Shown: positions 35,571-46,560, counted from the first letter of the stretch. The stretch: 64,000 nucleotides of DNA from Brachypodium distachyon (GCF_000005505.3 NC_016131.3:53739355-53803354); one strand, 5' to 3'. Numbers and translations are program-made. Notes: generated by a model from the letters alone, not told the origin.

Positions 35571-38500
35571 ATGACCGACACCGGCGACAACAGTTTGACC
35601 GAACCTGACAACACCCCTGACTCTAGCAACACCGCCATGACACACAACGACTGTGTGGACACGCAAGGTACATATACACTTCTTATCGATCTTGCTAGCT
35701 TTGGTTGAAAGGTTGTCGCACTGATTGCATGTTTATGTTAAATATGGTTCTGAAAATTGTATTTGTAAGTTTTTACAAACTGTATTTGTAGGTTCACTAT
35801 GGGCGTTCTTTGGACATTTATACTGATTAAGTGATAAGACTAATTTAAATGGGTTCCTGACTTGCAATGATTGTTTTTATGCACTGGACAGGGTTACTGT
35901 TTTATGACAAAAGCAAAATGATCTCAGTGATCTTGACATGGAAATGCCTGAGTATTAATGTTTGGTTTTCATGATATTTTTCCTTCTCAATCACTCAAGA
36001 TATTTATTTAGTGGCTTCTGTTAATATAGACGAATAAAGCTACTCCCTCCGGCCGGAATTACTTGTCGAAATATTACACTTTTTACGGATAGATACATGT
36101 ATTTGGGAAAATTTGAGACAAGTAATACCGATCGGAGGGAGTATCAGTTTTATCAATCAGCAAATCAATGAAACTATGCAATTAGTACTTTTTTCGGAAG
36201 CAAGATCATATCATCATAACTCATACCTTGTGCATGTCATCGCTCGAAAAATTACGAATAGCTGGCTCTGTTCTCTGTGGCTTGAGTATATCATATTCTT
36301 TCTGCTGATTCTTGGTCACCTGATCCGAATTAACCTCATAAAATGCTGGGAAAATGTCCTACAAAACTATTTCCCATAGAAATTGTGACACGATTAGCAG
36401 TAACATATAGATTACCTGGATACTCCTCCCACATAATCCTCCTGCTCCCTTCAGCTGATTTGTCTGGATGCTTTTGTGTCGGAAATCATGACATTCCACA
36501 GGATGTACCAAAAGAAGGCTAGACACATATAGCACAATAACTTGCAGGTCAGTGTGACTGAAAAAACTAAGAACATTACTCTTATAGCATGAAACACTTG
36601 ATGATTTGCCACAACAAAGAAGACAAAAATTGCCATCTTTTCTGTATTTTAATCCTTCTCCACTCCCACCTTAAGCGAAAAACTAGAAATAGTTATGCTT
36701 AAAGCTCGAGATAAATATCTCATTCCATAACAAACATATTTGAAGTGCTTCCACCTTAAGTACTTGCCAGTTGCCTGGCAATTTAATTATAGTAAATAAA
36801 GCACATAGACTATATTTTCCACGAACATCCAAAAAAAATCACAGATTAATTTTTGACAGCACTATCTCCTTGATACAGACTCTAGCTCTAGCAAAGAAAA
36901 CTACAAAGCTGCTCCCACATATAGAGTACTTCAGTTTTAATTAAAGAAACATATCTATGAATTATGATAGTAGATTTCATACAAGATCAGAATTCATTAG
37001 CCAAGGCTTTCCTGAAGCAACAGCAGGTCAATCAGATGGGCTGCGAGTATTAGATCTTATGTAATAGCTTAAGGCATATCACAGATCCATGCGTATATTC
37101 AACCAAACTTAGATTTTGATTTGACTTGGTGGTTGTAATGAATCCAATGGGGACTGCAGATGTAATGGTGGTCCAGGCACATCCATGACATTTCATAAAG
37201 CTATTCCCATACATGTAAAGCTTCTTGTTTACATTATTTTGCTGATTTGGGCAACAACATGATCAATTGAAGATGCAAGCTCCACAATTACTTCTACCGT
37301 GCCTGAAAAGAAAAACGACTCAAAGCCCCTACAGGTTACAACCAAGCCGAATGCAGGGACGACGGTTTTATCCAAAGGTATCTATTCCCTATACTTTTGT
37401 TGACAATGAACGTTCCGTATGTTATCTCTTGACAACTTCATCATGACAGAAGTGGAGTACATCGATTATATCAAATCCAAGTCCTCAGCAGCAGAAGAAA
37501 AACTGATAAAGATCCATGATTTGTCTTTGAATTACAAGATTTTGAAGTCTCTTACAGATGACCGAGCATGGATGGAAGGGGATGTAAGTGTAGTTGTATG
37601 AATAATCTATATAGCTGTTGTTTAAAATTTAGCGCCTATCTAGGGGGCTTTTCTATACTAATCTTATTCTTTTTATAGGTTGTAAGTGCGTACATATACC
37701 ACTTACGGACTCAGAACAATATGCTCACGCGAGCCGGTGGAAAGGTTTTTCTAGAAACCTCCATTGGCAATGGTTACCTGAAGTGGGATGGTGGAAACAA
37801 TGAGGACGGAACGGACATTGATGTCGACCCATCAGATAGAAAACGGCAGTGGATAGTAAATATGGTTATCGAATATCTCGACAGTGACATGGTTAGTACA
37901 CATCAATACCGGCCAGTTATTTTTTCTGTTTAAGTTTTATTATCTATTCTAGCTAGGACTGCAACTAACAGAACACTTATTTTAGGTCTTTCTACCAATT
38001 AATATGAAAGACTCGCATTGGTACATGGCAAGTATCAATGCCCCCAAACGCGTCATACAGGTCCTAGACTCCTTTGGTGTTACCATGAATCGTGTTGACC
38101 TCCATAAGACCGTAAGTATTTGCTACTTCATTAAAGTTCAGATATTCTTTCTCTAAAACTAACCCTGCAAACCTTAACAGCTGAAAGGCCTGACCAAGTA
38201 TATCGAAATAGCCCAACAGACGATACCAGACATACTGTGCAATAAATGGCCAGATATGGAAGTTTCAAAATGGGAAGTGGAGGAAATGCTACAGACGAAA
38301 ACGCAAACAGATAGGTACGCTCAACACTACTAGATTACGACCACCTTGTCAGATAATGGTCTTGATCGATATTTGAAATCCTACAGCTCATCGTGTGGTC
38401 TATTCATGTTGAACTACATGGAGCATTTTACTGGGCATGAGTTGTCCGAACCAGTTGAACAGGTATTTTTCTTGTATCACAAAGTTTCAAGGCATCAACG

Positions 38501-39626
38501 ATATTGCATTCACACATTAATTCCCTAAAAAATTTGTTTCGCAGAGCGCTATGTCAGCTTTCAGACGAAAAATCCCGTTGATATTATTCAACACGGAACT
38601 GAACACGAATCCAAGATTTTTCCTTGAACGTGACGAAGGTATGCGCTATGGCTGCTTTTTAAATCATTGTTTAATCACTAACGTGTTCTAACCTTGGTAA
38701 TTAGATCCCACCCCCGAAATAACCGAACCAGTTGGCACAACAAAAGGAACGAGCATGGGAATTGTGACAGGCACGTCCGAAATAACCGACCCAACGTTTA
38801 CAACAAAAAAAAGTATCTCTGGAGTCTTCCCGGGCATCTCAGAAGTCACAGCGAAGCAACTTGAAGACGGTTTGGAGCCAGAAAAGGTACAGCCTAAACT
38901 TGTGTGTTAATTTGTGCTTCTGAGATGTCCGGGAAATGGTAATTTAACCTTCTTGTTAAATTGTTAAATTTGTAGATTATTGTCGTTGGGTTCCTAAGAA
39001 ACCTTGGATGGGGAGAAGGATATGCCCATTTCGATATTGATGATTGCACCGGCACCACAATTGTCAGCTTCGTCAAATGGTAGGGTAGTATATAAAATAA
39101 TATGTATATTAAAATTAGACGGTCAAATCAATAATGATGTTTCGATCTATTGTATAGGGTAAAGGATGACGCGGATGAAAAACAAGCCGCTGCACTCGAG
39201 TAAGTGACTATGACCTGCATTATTTTGTGATTGTTGTAAACTACTAACATGTTTTTTTTTGTCCATTTCCTTAAACAAGGGATGATAAGTACTTTTCCGT
39301 CATTGCCAACTTCGCACCAAGGAAGACCAAGGGTCATTCTACTGCCATCTTTGTCAGGTAACCTTCCAAACTGTGATGCTGCTAAGGCATTTCATAAAAT
39401 TATATGCACATACATATGTGCATACGCGCTCCCGTGTATGTACCTATTACTGATTTTAATGAAGTAATACGTACTATCCTTGCACCTTATAAATAATGCG
39501 GGCTATCCTTGCAGGCCTATTACTGATTTTAATGAAGTACCCCTCCATTTCCTGAAGTGCATAAAAAACGAGGTCGAGAGAGGCCGAGGAAAACAAGAGG
39601 CCGTGGAGAACCATGAGAACAAGTGA
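35571..39626 (+). CDS. Ulp1-type SUMO protease (C48) fused to an RPA32-like OB fold, 13 exons, 498 residues
   Basis: Ulp1 proteases cleave SUMO; RPA32 (RPA2) is the middle subunit of the single-strand DNA-binding RPA complex. Thirteen exons join with GT-AG borders, matched phase and no internal stop: 35571-35667, 37273-37377, 37450-37583, 37679-37891, 37986-38111, 38181-38314, 38387-38462, 38545-38638, 38705-38886, 38976-39079, 39158-39199, 39280-39357, 39515-39626. They total 1497 nt. Protease residues fit His194 (SHWYMASIN), Asp211 (QVLDSFG), Gln267 and Cys273 (SSSCGLFMLNYME). The 17-residue His-Asp and 6-residue Gln-Cys spacing match yeast Ulp1. The Asp usual before Cys is Ser. Residues 388-480 read as an RPA32 OB fold: IIVVGFLRNLGWGEG, FDIDDCTGTT and RPITDFNEVPLHFLKCI. 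The N-terminal 130 residues are polar and unrecognised. The second exon is the least certain. It lies inside the Helitron, downstream of the RPA1-like gene. I recall no described Ulp1-RPA32 fusion. Confidence 0.8.
36041..36143. mobile_element. Stowaway MITE in intron 1 of the Ulp1-RPA32 gene
   Basis: TA-flanked CTCCCTCCGGCCGGAATTAC and GTAATACCGATCGGAGGGAG form inverted ends around a 60-bp interior. Confidence 0.9.
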
Positions 39627-41151
39627 ATGGCATGAACCTTCTTAAATTTAATATGTGCATTAAAGTATCACAAGTCTTATTGTATTACTCCTTTTGTAAC
39701 TTTTTAGTTATGCTATATTGGCCTCTCTGTTTTCCACGCAATTGCGTGGAACACTCTTGATTTCTATGGTCGATACACTTGCTAATTCCTATCCTATTAG
39801 CAATGTCTAACAAATTGCTAATTGCTAATTCCTATCCTATTGCACATCTTCAGATGCCTTAATTTTTACCATGCAAATAGGATAGATGGTAAAATTTAAC
39901 TATTAAATGCCTTAATTTCGGAAGCAAGTCACGAGTAAATTTTCGGTATATAGCTAACCTTTCACTTTTTTCTGTCAAAATATCCATTTGAGAATCATGA
40001 TATTCTTTTCACAACCTAGGTCCAGATCTGTATCGACCATGTGATGAACCTAATTATATCATGGAAGGTTGCTTGTAATGGATTGCTTCCAATATTTTTA
40101 GTTTAAGTTATTTTAGTCAGCCTTTTTTCAAGTTTTTTTGCATTCTTCTCACAGTAAGTGCCAAGAAAGCCTACACATCTCCAAATTATCAAAGGGCAAC
40201 CAAAATAAAAAAGGATTAATAGGCAATCCTGAACTCGTCAGGAGATTACACTTAAATTATATAACTACTCTTAATTTGGGTGATCTATTTCAGCTACTTT
40301 TTTTTGCCTATTTATTTACTTATTTATGTTGATAACAGGAAAATAGAATGGAAAGGCCATGCCCATATATACACGCAGCAATGAAGCAACGAGACGGGGG
40401 AAGGAAAGCGAAGAATCAAAGAAAAAATAGGATGACATACCCAGAGGCGAACAGTGCTGAAGCTGACGGTGAAGCTGGCCATCTCGCTCCCAGGTCCAAG
40501 TCGCTGGTGATGACATAGGCGCCGAGGGAATCGAGCAGCCTCCAGGCCCTCCTGCGAGTGTTCCCTGTTACTATTTTCCATGCAACCGGTCTTTTGTGTT
40601 TTAATACTTGCATCGATGCATATGTGAGGCTAACCCATGTCTTTTCACTGATATATTTTTCTAAACTATTTTCAGTAATCAAATTTTTAAATACATCATA
40701 TGAAATTGAAATTTAGCACAATGATATCTTCAAGCTTTGCTTTATGATTTAACATGGAGCATGCGCTACTGCTGTGAGAAATGCTTATGCTTGCACAGTT
40801 CCCTCAATTCACTCTCTAGGTGCAGCTACAAGTGAGCCTTGCTGATCATAACAACTTAGATTTACAAGTCGGTATATAGCCAACCTTTCACTTTTTACTG
40901 TCAATATATCCATTTGAGAATCATGATACTGATGTAATCATGAAATCAGTTATGTAACATTCCCAGGCAATTATCCAATCCAAAAGATGTAAAGAGTCTA
41001 ATTAGCTTCACAATCCACACAAGTAGATCAAAGCAGCTTTTATAGAGATTTGAGGTTCCACTGTAGGTATTAAGCATTAACAGTTTAACACCGACGTAAA
41101 TATAGTAACCAGTGGATTGATAAAGTTTATTAAAACTAACATCCTGAGAAG
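39627..41151. other. Helitron interior, direct repeat and an exon-like minus-strand segment
   Basis: A block of about 70 bp (GGTATATAGCTAACCTTTCA and on) at 39941-40005 recurs at 40870-40935. At 40435-40575 a GC-richer minus-strand segment, ending at a GTATGT-like donor, resembles a captured exon of unknown origin. Its end is also found at 42100-42140 beside the glucanase fragment. No function is assigned. Confidence 0.4.
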
Positions 41152-41775
41152 CCTTAGCCTCAACTGTGTCATCCATCAACTTTTGGACATCATCGATATT
41201 TATCTCACTCTATATAGACTTAAGGGATGCATTTGCAGTCTTTAGGCTTTCCAGTACAGCCTTTTGCTTACTTGCTAATTCAATGTCTGCCAGCTACAAC
41301 ATGCAAACAAAAAGTAGGCTGTCAAGTTATACGTCAAAACTAAGAAACATAATGCTGGTTAGATTCGATGATGTGGAGCAGAAAGTCAAACTTCTGGCCT
41401 ATACAGTAACAAACAGTACATTAGGAATCTGAATTTATCCAATAAACTACAAACCTGCTGTTCCACATTCATTTGCAATGTGTCAACTTGTTTCAGCAGT
41501 TCTTCCTGGGATTTCTTCTTCTTTAGGGCAATCAAAGCTCTATCTCTCTTCTTTTGTTGAACCAACTGCCGCGCAGCTTCCTTTTCTACTTCAGTCACCT
41601 TCTCAAGCTGGAAGTGAACCACACATAAACAGAACTCATCAGGACCCCCTTAATTGTGGGGCAGCTTACGGTGACTTGATGCAAGACGAGCCAATTAGTC
41701 CAGTCAAAATAATCAAACACTTCACTACGATGCCACAAAGTACATTCACCTAAAGCTTAACTCATGGGTCCAAAC
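41152..41775 (-). pseudogene. Captured VPS20 (ESCRT-III) fragment, right copy, inverted
   Basis: Exon 41607-41455 encodes [20 protein letters not shown] through [18 protein letters not shown]. After an intron, exon 41293 to about 41152 continues LADIELASKQKAVLESLK and DDVQKLMDDTVEAKASQ, colinear with plant VPS20. A TAG replaces the expected Gln codon after SLKSI. Intron and upstream flank match the left copy at 23740-24225 in reverse orientation. It has two more informative features than the left copy: no stop in the first exon, and a second exon. Confidence 0.85.
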
Positions 41776-42299
41776 TCAAAACCTCAAACAGCGAAACAAT
41801 TTTTTTAACCAACATACTATTACACAAATCAGATTGTTTGCACTAGCAAATGATTGCTATACCGATAGGCGATAGCATTAAAAGGACAAGATCATGGATG
41901 GTACATAAATATAATGGCATGCACTAGAAGCCAACTGGTTTTTGCAATACGCCACGTAAAGTAATACTCCTGATTTGATAACCCAAATGTCGCTTACTGA
42001 CATTCATCTTTCTAATTGGTGACTCAAAACCTCCACTCCTGATTACATAGCTAGACATTCTAAATCTTCGACATTAAATATACTCCCTAAGGCTGAAATA
42101 GGATGACATACCAGAGGCGAACAATGTTGAAGCTGACGGTATGTATTGAATTTAAAACCTCATTTTTAACACTACTAAAAACCAACCAATCATGCTGAAA
42201 AACTAAAGACTGCAGCAGCAATGCGACGGCAGTAAAACTTTCAGATGAAACAACGCAAGCTAGACAGGGAAGGTTCATGAGAAGAAGAATGAAGAGAAA

Positions 42300-43151
42300 T
42301 CAGACACTGACCTTGCCATCGGTGAGCAGCCTGAGATCATAAACAGGAGTGAAATCCGGATTGAACAGCCCAAAATGCCGCTCATCAACAGGTCCAGGCT
42401 TCTGGTTCTCATCAAACAAGGAAAACAGATACGTCTCAAAAATCCTGTTGGGCATCAACGGCGTCCCCTTGCCACTGCTGCAAACCCTCAACATCCCTTC
42501 ATTAAAATCCTGCACCTCCTTCACCCCAACCCCAACCTGGTCCGCCTCGGCCTGCGTCGGCCACCCAGCCTCCCCGACAGCGACTTCCACATCCCCGTAC
42601 CCGAGCTTGACCATGGCCGTGTAGATCGCGTCCATCTGTGCCTCGAACATGCTGGTGTAGTTGAGCTTGGTGGCCGGGTCGTAGATCCTTGCGTTGGGGC
42701 GGAACAACGCGTAGTTGAGAGTCTGCGGGTTGTAGCTGAAGTAAGGGTACGGGTTGACCATGAAGGGGGGTTTAGTGTCGCGGTGGAACTGCAGCATGGA
42801 TGGGAAGAGCTTGGTGTTGTAGCCAGCGCGGAAGGTGGCGTTGGAGGGGATCCCGTCGGAGGGGGCCAGGATGCCAAGGTAGTACGGGGTGGAGACACGG
42901 ATGGAGGGGAAGCCTTCGGATTTGAGGGCTTGGGCGAGGCGGCGCATGGCGGGGAGGAGGGAGAGGATGAGGTTTGGGTCCGGGGAGGGGAGGCTCTCAT
43001 TGCCGGCGAGGAGGAGGGTGATGTTGGTGGCCGGGGGGCGAGGTTGGCCCGGATCCAGGAGACGGCGGTTGTGAGGCCGGTGGATTTGTTGGCGAGGGAA
43101 GGGAGGAGGGAGTTGGTGAGGGAGCTGAGATTTGGGCTGTGGCAGGAGCAT
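42300..43151 (-). pseudogene. Captured GH17 glucan endo-1,3-beta-glucosidase fragment
   Basis: GH17 enzymes hydrolyse beta-1,3-glucan (callose). The minus-strand frame shows PPATNITLLLAGNESLPSPD, STPYYLGILAPSDGIPSNAT, PFMVNPYPYFSYNPQTLNYA, then the acid-containing VAVGEAGWPTQ and RIFETYLFSLFDENQKPGP, which match the family's central and C-terminal part. The N-terminal third is missing. Near 43035 a one-base loss in a G-run shifts the frame: the preceding AVSWIRANLAPRP is in another frame. The fragment ends at LLTDGK followed by GTCAGT, an original donor, then an intronic TGA. It is a truncated Helitron passenger. Confidence 0.85.
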
Positions 43152-43544
43152 GCCGGCGGGGAGGATCGGTGAGATCCAGAACGAGACCGCGAGGGAGGTG
43201 AGGGAGCTGAGAGGGTGAGGAAGCTGAGAGTGTGATTGAGTGGGTGAGAAGGGATAGGTTTATTTCTTTTTTGTCTTTTTTTCCCTACATCTTTAGTTGT
43301 TGCTAATCTCGTTCTTTGATTAATTGTTGCTAATTTCGTTCTTTTTGTCAAAATAATTCTATGCTAACTCCCTTGCTAAATACATACCATAATTAAAACA
43401 ACTTTGATAAGGTTGGATGATTTATTCTTTACGCAGAAAAAACATGATAGCCCATAGTTTGCTAGATCTTTCGTATATACGGCTTCCTATTTAAGATACT
43501 TGTTACAACTATGTTTAGACATTTTTCTCTATTGTCAATTGTGA

Positions 43545-43690
43545 AATGATATATTTTCCTCCGTTTGATATTAAGTGACTCAAATTTGTCTAAAAATAGA
43601 CGTATCTATGTACTCAAATATTCTAAATACATGTAGTATTTTTTCGATTGACGTGTCTGTATCTCCTACGGCTAATTTCTAAACAAAATG
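43545..43690. mobile_element. Degenerate Stowaway-like sequence
   Basis: TTCCTCCGTTTGATATTAAG, with AGTGACTCAAATTTGTC, resembles a Stowaway left arm. The right arm is badly decayed. Confidence 0.45.
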
Positions 43691-43950
43691 CTTAAATATT
43701 AGTCAAAAGTATCGGAGCCATTGGATTACTATTTGTAGACCATCCCTACTCTCTCCTCTTCATCTTTAGTTCAAAATCCCTATCTTAGTACATATGAACC
43801 AGATCCAACGGTTAAGCATGTAATCAACTTATCTCTAAATAAAAAACATGCGGCCAAAACTGTTTGACCATATCTCATGCGATTGTTTTTTAAGTAAGAA
43901 CCTTAAATCTCTCTCATTCGATTAACATGTCCATGAGTTTGTTAGTCCGT

Positions 43951-43975
43951 AGCAACGCACGGGCACTCCACTAGT
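43951..43975 (+). other. Helitron 3' terminus
   Basis: CCGTAGCAACGCACGGGCA, in which CCGT and ACGG can pair, is followed by CTCCACTAG and then T. The sequence after it is homologous to the intron of microprotein gene A. Confidence 0.7.
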
Positions 43976-44389
43976 GATTTCTTATTTTACAGTGGACTCT
44001 TATTTGAAATTTCAACACTTGGTTGTTTTTGAAGCAACCCAACGAATATGTAAGATGTTTTATTACATATGAGACATGAAAACTTTTTTTTTCTAGAATA
44101 TAACCAAGCAGGTGTATACGAAACTTACAGTGTAACTTCTCTTAGTTTGCGTGGATTGCAACTTCCTAACTTATGTACTTTTGTTGAATAAGTTTATTTT
44201 GGATAATATTGATGCATCATGCATATTGTTATTATTAGGTGTAAGGGATGAAATTTGACTATTGACCAATTGAAAAAAAAAAGAGTTGTCAAGACAATCA
44301 CTGTGTATATCTACGTGTGTGTTCTTTTGGCTTTCTAATAAAGTGCCGATCATGTTTGATGTATTCTTCTTGCCTTGAACGGCCTGCAG

Positions 44390-44563
44390 GTGTTTGCCAT
44401 CACTGCGTGCGTGCTGCTGGAGGCGGTGGTTCTCGTTGTTTTTCCCATGATGATCCCTGACACAGCAGGCAGGCTGGCTACGATCATCTGTATTTCGGTG
44501 GTGCTTTTGGCCATCTTTATTCCTGCGTGCTATACTTTTTGGACGTCAAAAAGAGAGGGTTAA
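44390..44563 (+). CDS. Microprotein C, exon 2
   Basis: The acceptor AACGGCCTGCAG opens 57 codons and TAA. The product shows helix 1 (VFAITACVLLEAVVLVVF), a turn PMMIPDTAGR, helix 2 (TIICISVVLLAIFIPACY) and the tail WTSKREG. It aligns residue by residue with exon 2 of genes A and B. The 400 bp before it are intron sequence homologous to those of A and B. No exon 1 lies within that stretch; the matching exon 1 is at 23014-23040, with the Helitron in between. Confidence 0.65.
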   Translation: MFAITACVLLEAVVLVVFPMMIPDTAGRLATIICISVVLLAIFIPACYTFWTSKREG

Positions 44564-45635
44564 CTGATTGTAATCCGTACGTACGCCAAATTGTCAAATA
44601 CTCCTAGTTTAAGGATATGTGAGGATTTTTTTTGTCGTGAAATGATATGGGAGGATGCGATATTTAGTTGTGTTAGAGTTTGAGTTGTATCCCAATGAAG
44701 CTGAACTCAAATACACATGTTTTTTTGCTGGAATAAATACACGTGTGTTGATCAAGTCGTTCGGTGATTGTTGATTTACGTCTGGGTTTAATGGCACCAA
44801 ACTTACAAAGGCACCAAACTTGGCACCAAAATAAAATCTAGACCATCCATTAATGTGCATCTAACGTCCCACTCCCACGGGTGAAAAAAGAAACTTGTAT
44901 AATATCTGGAGCAAAGTAGTTTGAACAATGAATCCGTCACCATCTTCATTGTATTCGAAAATAGTACTAATAGTTGAGTTTCACTTTAGAAACTAACTTC
45001 AGGAAAGTTTGTTTTTCATCCCTTATGTCGTCAAATATTTGTGCTCTTACCATCATTGTATTGTTAAATCTGACGGGCGCGGCAACACGCGTCATGATGA
45101 TCTAGTTTAGGACAGTAAAACTGGGCAGTCTTCAAGCCCTCTCGCGCCTCCATCAATTGCGACCATCTGATCGGGCACTCGAGTGAAATCTAACCGTTTG
45201 TTCATGGGCCTTCGTCCTTCGAGTGAAATCCCCAAGAGAAAAATTGATGGCTTGTGGTTAATCAGGCCGAGTGGGCCGTGGCCTGTCCCTGCAGCTACCG
45301 ATCCTCGACTCACCGTCTTCCTTTGCCTTAATTTTCTGTTCGTAATTGACGAGCCGCCACCGGCGGAATCATCAATCATGGCGATTGACCTCCTACATTC
45401 CATTCTCTTCTCTTTGCTCTCTATTCCTTAGTTCCAGTTGCGGCAACCTATCCGATTGCAGCCCCAGCAAACCCCTAAAACCATAGCTGCCTGTTCGGGA
45501 TTGGAGATGAGAGCCGGCGCTTGGAGTGTGGCGGCCACCGCTTGGGCGCGTTGCGCGTGCCCGTTGGGCTGTTGTTAAGGGAGGTCGACCATATCGTGCC
45601 CCCCCCCCACCCACCCACGCCCCTGTCTCCGTCCC
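44564..45635. other. Intergenic, no gene recognised
   Basis: The 3' flank of microprotein C, then a GC-richer stretch at 45100-45630 with short open frames on both strands that match no family I know. Confidence 0.35.
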
Positions 45636-45638
45636 TAA

Positions 45639-45873
45639 GGGCATCTCCAATGGTGGTGGTTACTAATTTTCTTCTCTTTCTCCTTCGACATGTTTTTTCT
45701 TTTTTTTCTTCTTTTTTCCGATGGGCCCATATGTCATCCTCTTCCATTTTTGGTACCCATGAAGAGGCTGTTACTTCTTCAAGTACCCACTACCTATTCA
45801 TTATATTGAAGCATTTTTTTGATTGGACTAGTACTACTTTGTACTCGTGTAGTATCCATTGTTGAAGATGCCC
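45639..45873. mobile_element. Tourist/Harbinger-like MITE
   Basis: The ends GGGCATCTCCAATGG and CCATTGTTGAAGATGCCC are inverted repeats flanked by TAA on both sides (45636-45638 and 45874-45876), the typical TWA target duplication. It lies directly beside the copia fragment. Confidence 0.85.
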
Positions 45874-45884
45874 TAAGAGTCAGG

Positions 45885-46560
45885 TGATTCGGTAGACAAA
45901 CAGCAATATCAAAGATTAGTTGGGCGTTTAATTTACCTATCCCACACTAGGCCAGACATTGCATATGATGTTAGCATAGTGAGCATATATATATGCATGA
46001 CACTCGCTCCAGTCGTTAGATGCAGCATTTCGAATTCTACGGTATCTCAAGAGTTGCTCTGGGAAGGGCATTTTATTCTCTAATCATGGACACCTTAAAA
46101 TAGAAGGATTTACGAATGTTGATTGGGCTGGGTGTTTGGACGATAGAAAATATACAGCTGGGTATTGTACATTTGTAGATGGTAATCTTGTAAGCTAGAG
46201 AAGTAAAAAAAAGGAGAGTGTAGTTGCATGATCAACTGCTGAAGCGGAGTTTTGGTCTATGCCCTCGGGACTATGTGAGTTAATGTGGTTGGGGATTTTA
46301 TTATCTGAGCTTCGATTACTTGCTGATGGACTTCTCAAACTCTGTCGTGATAATCAGGCAGCAATCAACTTAGTGCATAACCCAGTCCAACATGATAGAA
46401 CCAAGCATAAGCATGTTGAGATGAGGAAATTATCGAATGAGTTTTGTTAAATCTATAGATCAGCTTGCTGATCTATTAACAAAAAGTGTTAATGGTGAAT
46501 CTTTCATGAAACTGTCTTATAGATAATTTTGCCCCATCTTAAGGGCGAGTGTTGGTAGGA
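45885..46560 (+). pseudogene. Ty1/copia polyprotein 3' fragment (RNase H) and start of 3' LTR
   Basis: The frame carries YQRLVGRLIYLSHTRPDIAY, HLKIEGFTNVDWAGCLDDRK and LCRDNQAAINLVHNPVQHDR followed by TKHKHVEM, the copia RT tail and RNase H. Two stops interrupt it near VSRSKKKE and VASTAEAE, and there is a frame change after EMRKL. A purine run (AAGGGCGAG) precedes TGTTGGTAGG at about 46550, a probable 3' LTR start. The 5' part of the element is absent. Confidence 0.8.

Larger units (their letters stand above)
23078..43975 (+). mobile_element. Helitron-like insertion, about 20.9 kb, with RepHel relic and multiple gene cargo
   Basis: The left boundary TCTTTACTACTTAATTCTC fits a Helitron 5' terminus (TC start). 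The right boundary, with CCGTAGCAACGCACGGGCA shortly before CTAG|T at 43975, fits the CTRR 3' terminus and its upstream hairpin. No terminal inverted repeats or target duplication are seen, as expected. Removing the segment restores CAGATTTGATTTCTTATTTT, close to CAGATTTGTTATCCTACAG in the paralogous intron at 17.2 kb. This is independent support for both boundaries to within a few bases. RepHel has the same orientation as the termini. A second CTRR-type terminus at 32752 means that two nested or read-through Helitrons are possible. Orientation and limits are inferred by comparison, not by an empty allele. Confidence 0.65.

Noticed and set aside
37280..37377. Alternative acceptor GCAAG at 37279 for exon 2 of the Ulp1-RPA32 gene
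   Set aside because: It puts exon 2 in a frame that meets a stop in exon 3. The acceptor ending at 37272 keeps one frame through all exons.
41478..41753. Plus-strand ORF conserved between 41.5 kb and (inverted) 23.8 kb
   Set aside because: Conservation comes from the duplicated VPS20 fragment; the coding strand is the other one.
42375..43172. Plus-strand 265-residue ORF opposite the glucanase
   Set aside because: It is the antisense shadow of the GH17 fragment, which matches the family well on the minus strand.
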